Assembly: GCF_009707515.1 (NCBI RefSeq)
Contig: NZ_WLYI01000031.1
Span: forward strand, 23,335-87,334
Length of the DNA stretch: 64,000 nt
Direction of reading: 5' to 3'
Origin: Pseudomonas karstica
GTDB lineage: Bacteria > Pseudomonadota > Gammaproteobacteria > Pseudomonadales > Pseudomonadaceae
The position numbers and the translations under genes were made by a program. A model generated the notes under the pieces. That model searched no databases and was not told the DNA's origin. It saw only the letters and a list, made by a program, of their open reading frames with translations. Shown here piece after piece: positions 52,193 through 59,355 of this stretch (the first letter of the stretch is position 1; each line of letters begins with the position of its first letter).

Positions 52193-52267
52193 ATGTTTGA
52201 TGTAGCTTCATTTACTTCGCAAGATCTGGTCGAGCGTTACGATCGCGGCCATCGGCCAACATACTGA
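52193..52267 (+). CDS. 24-codon ORF in the gap between oxygenase and ligase genes (unknown)
   Basis: ATG at 52193, 13 bases behind the oxygenase stop, encodes MFDVASFTSQDLVERYD followed by RGHRPTY and TGA. The ribosome site is weak (GAG). It fills the only 100-base gap of the cassette. It could be a substrate peptide or chance. Confidence 0.25.
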   Translation: MFDVASFTSQDLVERYDRGHRPTY

Positions 52268-52280
52268 AGGAGTTCAAGGG

Positions 52281-53681
52281 ATGAGCGTACCGCCTAGAGC
52301 AGCAGGCTGGTCGGCAGCGGAAATGGCGCAGCTGACGGGGGGCGAATGGCTTGTCCCACCCGCTGAGGAAAGCTGGAGCACTACAGGTATCTGTGCAGAG
52401 GCCACGCAATTCGGTCCAGGCCAGATGCTTCTCGCTCCCGCTGGCGCTGCCGGCCTCAGGCCCACTGTCGTTGAGCGCCTGGCACCGAAGTCGCTGGGTA
52501 TCATCGCCGAAGATGGTAGCGGATATGTCCGTTCTGGCTTGCCGGTGCTGAAGGTTCCGGATCTGCGCAAGACCGTGACAATCCTCGCAAAGGCCGCCCG
52601 CCTGGACTTCAAGGGGACTGTCCTTGCCGTAACTGGCAGTGTTGGCAAAACGACCACGGTCGCGATGGCGGCGCATGCGCTCGCCGGTATCGGCAAAAGC
52701 GATCGTAGCCGGACATCCGCCAACTCATCTTACGGTATCGGTTGGAACCTCGCATCGATGAGCCGGGATGCGCAGTTTTGGGTTCAGGAAATGGCGATCG
52801 GCCGAATGGACGTCTGCAGCGGCCTCGTTGAACCCGACGTTGCGATCGTGACCGCCATTGCTCCCGCTCATCTGGCGGATTTCAGCAGCACCGAGAATAT
52901 CGCGAAGCTGAAAGCCAGAATCTACCAAGGCATGAAGCCAGGTGGGATAGCCGTCATCAACCGGGACATGCCGGAGTTTCATATCTTCGAGGCGGCAGCG
53001 CTTGACGCGCAGTTGCGGATCGTGAGCTTTGGCAGCACCGAGGATTGTGATGCAAGATTTCTTGAGTTCGAGGGGAGCACCGTTCGCGCAGTTGTCCTAG
53101 GCAAGACGCATGCTTTCGAACTCGGAGCGCCGGGTCGCCATATGGCAATGAACGCCGTCGCGGTGCTCGCCTCGGTCGCTGGCCTCGGGCTCGATGTGGC
53201 TGCGGCTGCTCGGCAATTCGAGAGTTTCAAACCCCTGACAGGGCGAGGCAAACGCAGCAAAGCAACCTTTGGCGAAAAGCGGATCGAGGTTTGGGACGAT
53301 TCCTATAATGCCAATCCAACTTCTATGCGTGCGGCCCTCCAGACGATGCAGGCGTCGGCCTCCATTGCGCAATCATCTCGCCTCTTGGTGCTTGGCGATA
53401 TGCTCGAACTGGGCCCTGACGCACAGGACATGCACCTGAGTATGGAAGGTGACATCCTGGCTGCAAGGCCCGACCGGATACTGTTTTGCGGTCCGCTGAT
53501 GAAGGCCGTTGCTGACCGCGTGCTGTGCGAGGGCAAGGGCCGGTGGTTCCCGGATGTCGAGGCCATGGCGCTAGCACTGAGGCCCTGGATTCATGACGGG
53601 GACGTGGTGCTTGTCAAGGCATCGCACGGTACTCATCTTGAAAGGATCGTGAAGATATTATTGGAAGGAGCTGACAAGTGA
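52281..53681 (+). CDS. MurF-like Mur ligase (cassette gene 3)
   Basis: 466 residues from the ATG at 52281 (AAGGAGTTCAAGGG upstream). Central domain: P-loop TGSVGKTT (118-125) and APAHLADFSSTENIAKLKARI. C-terminal domain: DSYNANPTSMRAALQTM and LLVLGDMLELG, the MurF block that binds the incoming D-Ala-D-Ala-like amine. In the N-terminal domain the usual S-x-D-S/T-R nucleotide-sugar motif is replaced by TGICAEATQFGPGQ, so UDP-MurNAc-tripeptide is probably not the acceptor. The reaction would be ATP-dependent amide bond formation through an acyl phosphate. A housekeeping murF would be expected in the dcw cluster, so this is an accessory copy. Confidence 0.82.
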   Translation: MSVPPRAAGWSAAEMAQLTGGEWLVPPAEESWSTTGICAEATQFGPGQMLLAPAGAAGLRPTVVERLAPKSLGIIAEDGSGYVRSGLPVLKVPDLRKTVTILAKAARLDFKGTVLAVTGSVGKTTTVAMAAHALAGIGKSDRSRTSANSSYGIGWNLASMSRDAQFWVQEMAIGRMDVCSGLVEPDVAIVTAIAPAHLADFSSTENIAKLKARIYQGMKPGGIAVINRDMPEFHIFEAAALDAQLRIVSFGSTEDCDARFLEFEGSTVRAVVLGKTHAFELGAPGRHMAMNAVAVLASVAGLGLDVAAAARQFESFKPLTGRGKRSKATFGEKRIEVWDDSYNANPTSMRAALQTMQASASIAQSSRLLVLGDMLELGPDAQDMHLSMEGDILAARPDRILFCGPLMKAVADRVLCEGKGRWFPDVEAMALALRPWIHDGDVVLVKASHGTHLERIVKILLEGADK

Positions 53682-53722
53682 CGCGACCGTGGCAATTTTG
53701 GAACCTGTCGCTCAGTCATTGA
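53678..53722 (+). CDS. 14-codon ORF coupled to the Mur ligase stop (unknown)
   Basis: A GTG at 53678 overlaps the ligase stop in GTGA and has a strong AAGGAG site six to seven bases upstream. It encodes MTRPWQFWNLSLSH and stops at 53722, 13 bases before the metallopeptidase ATG, which has no good site of its own. It may be a leader that delivers ribosomes to the next gene, or the true start of that gene followed by a frameshift. Confidence 0.3.
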   Translation: MTRPWQFWNLSLSH

Positions 53723-53735
53723 GCGGCACCAGCCC

Positions 53736-54809
53736 ATGCCCTTCCTATTATCTTTTCCTCATCGGCTGATCGCTATCTATGCCGTTGCCATTGCCATTGC
53801 GCTGGTTTCTGGGCGTGCCCTGAGTGCTGATCCGGCGTCTCCTCAAAAAGACACTGCCGGTTATTGCCGGAATGAGACGTCCAGGGTGCTTTCCGGGCTG
53901 GATCGCATCCATGTCCGCGACGAGTTCCGAATCATCTATGCCACGCAAGGGCCGCATGCTCTTCCCAACGTCCGCGATATCAATAAGAACGGTATTCCCG
54001 ATCAGGTGGAAGATATCGCCACTCAAATGGTCACGGCGCGTCGCATTTATTCGCAAGTTATCGGCCTCAAGCAGCCGCTGAGCATGCCGCGTTATGCCCG
54101 TGTGAAATCCATCGATGTGTTTCTTCTGAATATGAAGAAGGGGAACGGATTAGCCTATGACGAGGTGATCAACTACAGGCTGGGTTTCGATGGTGGCGAT
54201 GGCCGGTGCACCCTACGGATCGACCTCAAGAATAATCTTCCCAGACAGAATGTATCGCCCGCGCATGAGTTGTTTCACCTTTATCAATACAGCTATTCCA
54301 TGTTCAAGGCTCGGTGGTTCCTGGAAGGAACAGCGCGGTGGGCGGAATATGCCCTGAGGCCTGGCGCCGGTCCGCAAAAAACGCTGCCGGCCACTGGAGA
54401 GGCCGTCCGCAGCCAGGTTTTTTCCCAGACCTACCGAGCCAGTGGCTTGTGGAATCGCCTGGCCGTGATTACCGATCCGCTCGGCCGCCTTCACTTGCCG
54501 CAAGCTCTCGCCGAGATGACCTATGTCGATGGAAGCACCGTGATCCACGACGATATCCTTCACGGTCCTGCTTTCATCCTGGCAGTTTTCGAAGAGCTTG
54601 AGCGCCTGAGCATCAGCGTTTCATCCCGCAATGGGTGGAACAGATATAACTGGAAAGAAACCGACCAGAAATCGCCGGTCCATGACGAAGAAATATTTCA
54701 CGCGGTTATGAGGGCCTTGCAGAAAAGCGCTACGCCAGTCGGCCTTAAAGACCGCAGGGTCAAGACTTTGATCGAAATGGACTCCCAGTCTTTTGCTCCG
54801 AAAAGCTAA
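53736..54809 (+). CDS. Secreted HExxH metallopeptidase-like protein (cassette gene 4)
   Basis: 357 residues. Signal peptide at residues 1-31 (hydrophobic IAIYAVAIAIALVSG, cleavage near LSA/DPA). DINKNGIPDQVED (81-93) is a TSP3/dockerin-like calcium loop. H177-E-L-F-H181 is a zincin HExxH motif and E197 in FLEGTARWAE is placed as third ligand, as in gluzincins. The protein should act in the periplasm or outside the cell as a zinc peptidase. Only two cysteines appear in the mature chain. The family is not one I can name. Confidence 0.72.
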   Translation: MPFLLSFPHRLIAIYAVAIAIALVSGRALSADPASPQKDTAGYCRNETSRVLSGLDRIHVRDEFRIIYATQGPHALPNVRDINKNGIPDQVEDIATQMVTARRIYSQVIGLKQPLSMPRYARVKSIDVFLLNMKKGNGLAYDEVINYRLGFDGGDGRCTLRIDLKNNLPRQNVSPAHELFHLYQYSYSMFKARWFLEGTARWAEYALRPGAGPQKTLPATGEAVRSQVFSQTYRASGLWNRLAVITDPLGRLHLPQALAEMTYVDGSTVIHDDILHGPAFILAVFEELERLSISVSSRNGWNRYNWKETDQKSPVHDEEIFHAVMRALQKSATPVGLKDRRVKTLIEMDSQSFAPKS

Positions 54810-54848
54810 CGAAATCGTCGATATATGAATAAAAGAGAGGAATAGAGA

Positions 54849-56804
54849 TTGGGCATTCTCACAAGATCGCTGGCCATATCCTCGAGCAGGATCTGGCGCA
54901 TCTTCAAATGGGGGTGTCTCAAGTATTGCTACGCGGTGACGGGGCGACCGCGGATTGCGAACTCACATCTCGGTGATCAGCCCACACTAGGCCCCTTCGA
55001 GAAACCTCGCCCGAAAACCCTCAGCATCGTTACTGGCAATACTTCATTTTCAGCTGACGAGGCGCTTCACGGAACAGTGGCCACTCAGGCGTTGTGCGCG
55101 CAAATCCCCAATGGACTGTGGATCGAGGCTGAAGGCCAGGGCTATTGCATCAGATATTATGCATACGGCCTGGAGAGCCCCAAAAATTCGCAGGTATTGG
55201 TCTATTTCGGCGGCGATGTCCTCCTCACGACGTCCAAAGGCGTACGCCATATTGCAGCATCCTATCAGTCCCTGAGTCCGGCCCAGATCGAGGCGGGCAT
55301 GGCCGAATGGTCCTGCAAGGCGAATGCCCCCGCCATACACCTTGCTCGCCCTGGTCTTCACGGGTCCTCGGGCAATCACCACATGAGGCGGCAACCGCTC
55401 GAGATTGCCCTCATGGATCAGGCTCTTGATGCGTTGAAGCAGCGATACAATATCGGCTCGTTCATCCTGACCGGACAATCAGGCGGCGGCCAGATCGTGG
55501 CGGCGCTTCTCAGTCGGCGCGAGGATATTACCGCTGCCGTGCTGGCCTCGTCCCTGCTGTCGGTCAAGCAGGTAGCCGCTCATTGGGAGTATCAGCGCAA
55601 TATCCCGGCACGGTTCCTCTATGATGCCCACCGCTTTTATGACCCCCTCGATGATATTGGACGGATCCCCAAGGCGCCGCCACCCGCCATTTATGTGATT
55701 TCCGATCCTGAAGACCAGGCCGTGCCCTTCAGCACGCAGCTACGCTATGTGCGCTACCTGCGCGAAGCGAAATTCGAGCCGCAGCATATCTTCGCGCATG
55801 CGCAGGCTCCCGCACACCATGTACTGGCCCAACATGCGCGACTTGCGGCCGCACTGATTGCCAAAAGCGCAACGCCGCAGACTATTCGTGCCCAACTCAA
55901 GGCGCTCGACTGGGAGCAACTGCGTAACAAAAGTGCAGCTCCCGGCCCTCGTCCTTTCGAGCGTTATTCGCTTCCCGATATCGACGCCCGGGGCGCCATC
56001 AGCCTGAAACTTGCAAAGGGAGCAGAGAAAAAGCATGAACTGCTCTTCGACAAATCATCGACCAAACGTTTGCCGCCGGCCTCGCTGACGAAACTGATGA
56101 CTGCGGTCGTCATGTTCGACCTTATGCCAAGGTTCGGACACTCTCTCACCGATTATCTGGACATCGATGAGGCGGACGTCTCTGGAGGATCAGGGACCAA
56201 CCTCAAGCCAGGCGAGAAGATCGCGTTTGGCGATGCGATCGTCAACCTGATGCTGCCTTCCTCCAATATCACCGCAAACGCGGTTGCGCGCACATTCGGG
56301 CGATTGCTCCTCGATGATGAAGGCAACTGCGCAAGCGACGCTCCAAAGCGGTTTATTGCCGAGATGAATGCCAAGGCCGCACAGCTCGGAATGTGCGATA
56401 CACAGTTCATTAATCCAAGCGGGCAGCCCGTACGCGGACAACTGACGACCGCTGCCGACATGGCAAGGCTCATGCTGACGGTGATGCAATATCCGCAAAT
56501 CACTGAAAGCTGGGGGAAACCCAGCCATGTCATGCAGGTGCTTGGACCGACACCCCGGCAACAGAAGATCAATTCGACCGTCAAGGTCATCAACGACTAC
56601 GATGTCTTGGGCGGCAAGACAGGAACGATCCTGTCCGGCTGTTACAACGTCGCGGTCCTGTCAGAGGCACCGAATGGCGATCGCATCGTTACGGTGATAT
56701 TGCACGCGTGCGACCCAATGGCACTGTATAGCGATTTGCGGTGCATTCTCGACGCGGTAAAGCGTGGCAGGGACTGGTGCCTGCCAATGGCTGAGGCGGT
56801 GTAA
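54849..56804 (+). CDS. Alpha/beta-hydrolase fused to D-Ala-D-Ala carboxypeptidase-type domain (cassette gene 5)
   Basis: 651 residues from a TTG at 54849 (GAGGAATAGAGA upstream). Residues ~60-340 form an alpha/beta-hydrolase: nucleophile S211 in GQSGGGQ, acid in ISDPEDQAVPF, His in PAHHVL. Residues ~375-650 are a class A-type DD-peptidase (PBP5/DacA-like, S11): S412-L-T-K415, S471-S-N473 and K590-T-G592 are all present. No clear signal peptide starts the protein, although DD-peptidases normally act in the periplasm; the basic, hydrophobic-poor start (IWRIFKWGCLKYCYAV) may be a weak anchor. The combination is unusual. Confidence 0.8.
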   Translation: MGILTRSLAISSSRIWRIFKWGCLKYCYAVTGRPRIANSHLGDQPTLGPFEKPRPKTLSIVTGNTSFSADEALHGTVATQALCAQIPNGLWIEAEGQGYCIRYYAYGLESPKNSQVLVYFGGDVLLTTSKGVRHIAASYQSLSPAQIEAGMAEWSCKANAPAIHLARPGLHGSSGNHHMRRQPLEIALMDQALDALKQRYNIGSFILTGQSGGGQIVAALLSRREDITAAVLASSLLSVKQVAAHWEYQRNIPARFLYDAHRFYDPLDDIGRIPKAPPPAIYVISDPEDQAVPFSTQLRYVRYLREAKFEPQHIFAHAQAPAHHVLAQHARLAAALIAKSATPQTIRAQLKALDWEQLRNKSAAPGPRPFERYSLPDIDARGAISLKLAKGAEKKHELLFDKSSTKRLPPASLTKLMTAVVMFDLMPRFGHSLTDYLDIDEADVSGGSGTNLKPGEKIAFGDAIVNLMLPSSNITANAVARTFGRLLLDDEGNCASDAPKRFIAEMNAKAAQLGMCDTQFINPSGQPVRGQLTTAADMARLMLTVMQYPQITESWGKPSHVMQVLGPTPRQQKINSTVKVINDYDVLGGKTGTILSGCYNVAVLSEAPNGDRIVTVILHACDPMALYSDLRCILDAVKRGRDWCLPMAEAV

Positions 56805-56880
56805 GAACCCACTGATGGGGCCACCCATTAGCCGGTCTCAAGTCAAGGTCCATAACCCATCTCCCGAAGCGTTGCGCGGC

Positions 56881-58068
56881 TCAAGCGGTTCGAGATGATG
56901 CCGAGCGTGACGTCAGAACGGTCACAAATGCGCCAAGCAGCAGCACGACTGCGCTAGCGATAAAAGTGCTCTGGTAGCCGCGACTATCGAACAGCAGTCC
57001 ACCAACGGTGGAGCCCAGAGCAATGGCCAGTTGAATCACGGCCACCATCAAACCGCCGCCAGCCTCGGCATTATCTGGCAAGGCCTGTGCGACCCAGCTC
57101 CACCAGCCCACCGGGGCCGCAGTCGCCAACAGTCCCCATAAGCCCAGCAGGGCGGCAACGACAATGACCGAGCTTCCAAAAGGGATCAGTGCCAAAGCGA
57201 CCAAGGCCATCAAGACCGGAATTGTCATCAATGTCCGGAACAGGCTGCGCCTTAGGTATCGGCCGATGATCAGGGTGCCGATAAAGCCTGCTGCACCGAT
57301 CACCAGCAAGATCAACGACAAGGTGGATACATCTACGCGCGTCACCGTTTCAAGGAAGGGCCGCAGGTAGGTGAACAACGCAAACTGCCCCATGAAGAAG
57401 GCCCCGCAGCCGACCATACCCAGCGCCACTGACCGATTCCTGAAGAGCTTGAATACGTTCCCGGAGCCTGGTGTGCGCAATTCTACCTTCATGGCCGGCA
57501 AGCTGATGCACATCCAGATGAGGGCAATCGCCGCGACGGGCACCACACACAAAAAAGCGCCGCGCCAGCCAATGGTCGAGCCCAGGTAGCTGCCCAGCGG
57601 TGCGGCAATTACGGTAGCCAACGCATTACCGCCGTTGAAGATGGCCAACGCTTTCGGTACCTGTGTGGCAGGTACCAAGCGCATGGCCGTCGCAGCGGAC
57701 ATTGACCAGAAACCGCCAATGACTACACCGATAAGCGCACGGCCGATCATGTAAGTCTGATAGTCGGACGCCATCCCGACTATCACGCCAGAGACGGCCA
57801 TCAACCCAGCCAATGCCAGCAGCAGTATCTTGCGATCGAGGGTTCTCGCAATCCATGAGATCGACAGGCTGGTCAGCACGGCAAATGCCCCGGAAATCGC
57901 AATGCCTTGCCCGGCCATCCCCTCGCTAACATGAAGATCAACAGCCATCGGCGTCAGCAGGCTGACAGGCATGAACTCCGAAGCGATCAGGACGAAAACA
58001 CAAAGTGTCATTGCAAAGACACCGCCCCAGTGTGCAGGAGCCTCGTTGCTGGTTGAAACAGTGTCCAT
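56881..58068 (-). CDS. MFS transporter (SotB/AraJ-like DHA1 type)
   Basis: 395 residues from the ATG at 58068 (GAGG six bases upstream); an ATG nine codons earlier lacks a ribosome site. About 12 helices. LIASEFMPVSLLTPMAVDLHVSEGMAGQ is the N-terminal signature also seen in the MFS gene at 34805. Divergent from a LysR gene. Probably an exporter of sugars or drugs. It is convergent with the cassette; a short ATGGG/CCCAT hairpin at 56815-56828 lies between. Confidence 0.88.
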   Translation of the reverse strand: MDTVSTSNEAPAHWGGVFAMTLCVFVLIASEFMPVSLLTPMAVDLHVSEGMAGQGIAISGAFAVLTSLSISWIARTLDRKILLLALAGLMAVSGVIVGMASDYQTYMIGRALIGVVIGGFWSMSAATAMRLVPATQVPKALAIFNGGNALATVIAAPLGSYLGSTIGWRGAFLCVVPVAAIALIWMCISLPAMKVELRTPGSGNVFKLFRNRSVALGMVGCGAFFMGQFALFTYLRPFLETVTRVDVSTLSLILLVIGAAGFIGTLIIGRYLRRSLFRTLMTIPVLMALVALALIPFGSSVIVVAALLGLWGLLATAAPVGWWSWVAQALPDNAEAGGGLMVAVIQLAIALGSTVGGLLFDSRGYQSTFIASAVVLLLGAFVTVLTSRSASSRTA

Positions 58069-58129
58069 CGGTGCCTCAGGGTCATTCGTGTTCATACCGA
58101 TAATGGTGACAAACGAATGCTTGCGCGAC

Positions 58130-58169
58130 TAGCTAATGAATACTTTACGAGGCTATAAGTGTAGCTAAT
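58130..58169. promoter_or_regulatory. Direct TAGCTAAT repeat between MFS and LysR genes
   Basis: TAGCTAAT at 58130-58137 and 58162-58169, 32 bases apart, in the 128-base divergent control region. Each is followed by GAAT or TAAT. Candidate binding sites of the LysR protein encoded at 58197. Confidence 0.35.
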
Positions 58170-58196
58170 TAATGGGCCATCAAAGGCGCTTCACAC

Positions 58197-59090
58197 ATGG
58201 TCAGAAGAAACCTCAACGATCTGCTGTCTTTCGTCACAGTGGCGCGCGAAGGCAGCTTCACCCGAGCCGCCGGGGTACTGGGTGTTACCCAATCTGCGCT
58301 GAGTCAGGCCATCAGCGGCCTGGAAACACGCCTGCAAATCAGGTTGCTGGCGCGTACTACACGCAGCGTCTCGCCGACCGTTGCTGGCGAGCGTCTGTTG
58401 CAAGCGATCGGTAATCGATTCGATGAAATCGAAGCGGAACTGGATATCCTGACGCAAATGCGCGACAAGCCTGCAGGCACCGTACGCATCACTTGCGGCG
58501 ATCATGTTCTGCGCACGACGTTGCTCCCCAAACTCACTGCGTTGTTACACGAATACCCGGACATCAACGTTGAGTTCGACGTCAATTACGGATTCAGAGA
58601 CATCGTGGCGGATCGTTTTGATGCAGGTGTACGCCTGGGTGACACCATCGACAAGGATATGGTCGCAGTCCCGATAGGCCCACTATTGCGGATGGCTGCC
58701 GTGGCTTCGCCAGCGTATTTTGCCGCCCGAGGCACTCCCAAAAAACCGCACGACTTGATGAACCATAACTGTATCAACCAGCGCATGCAGACATCAGGTG
58801 GGCTCTATGTATGGGACTTTGAGCGGCGAGGCAAACATGTGAACGTGCGAGTAGATGGCCAGCTCATTTTCAACACGTCGACCCATATCGTGGATGCGAC
58901 ATTAGCCGGGCTGGGCATTGCGTACCTGCCAGAAGAAGAGTTTGAGCCGCACCTGCGCGAAGGCAGGCTGGTGCGTGTGCTGGAAGATTGGTGCCTGCCG
59001 TTTTCTGGATACTATTTGTATTACCCCAGCCGTCGGCAACCCTCACCCGCATTTACGCTGGTTGCCAATGCATTGCGCAAAGCCTGGTAG
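58197..59090 (+). CDS. LysR-family transcriptional regulator
   Basis: 297 residues from the ATG at 58197. The HTH is in residues 1-60 (GSFTRAAGVLGVTQSALSQAI) and the effector domain in about 90-295. It is divergent from the MFS exporter and is probably its regulator. The 265-base gap after it (59091-59355) is the promoter region of the alcohol dehydrogenase. Confidence 0.88.
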   Translation: MVRRNLNDLLSFVTVAREGSFTRAAGVLGVTQSALSQAISGLETRLQIRLLARTTRSVSPTVAGERLLQAIGNRFDEIEAELDILTQMRDKPAGTVRITCGDHVLRTTLLPKLTALLHEYPDINVEFDVNYGFRDIVADRFDAGVRLGDTIDKDMVAVPIGPLLRMAAVASPAYFAARGTPKKPHDLMNHNCINQRMQTSGGLYVWDFERRGKHVNVRVDGQLIFNTSTHIVDATLAGLGIAYLPEEEFEPHLREGRLVRVLEDWCLPFSGYYLYYPSRRQPSPAFTLVANALRKAW

Positions 59091-59355
59091 AGGGGCGAAC
59101 TGACGGGTCAGATGGGATGGCGCTCAAGGTCACCTCATTGCGTCGGGGTACAGCGACAATGGGTTTCCTGACGCAGTTGTCGCGCAGTGTGCTCTACGAA
59201 ATACGACAGGTGTAGCGTGACAGGACGGTATCGCGCCGCCAGAAGTTTCTAACTAACTGAAGTAAAAAGAATTATCCCGCGTGGCACAACGTTTGCTCTT
59301 GCTGTGTTCAACCGGGGCACATGCGCTCCCGGTTCTAATAAGAACGGAGAGCCTC

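Noticed and set aside
49821..56804. Cassette as an insertion sequence or integrative element
   Set aside because: No transposase, integrase, tRNA end or terminal inverted repeats were seen; transfer is suggested only by composition and the relic at its left side.
56815..56828. ATGGG/CCCAT hairpin as terminator of the cassette
   Set aside because: Stem of only five bases and no T-run; could be chance.
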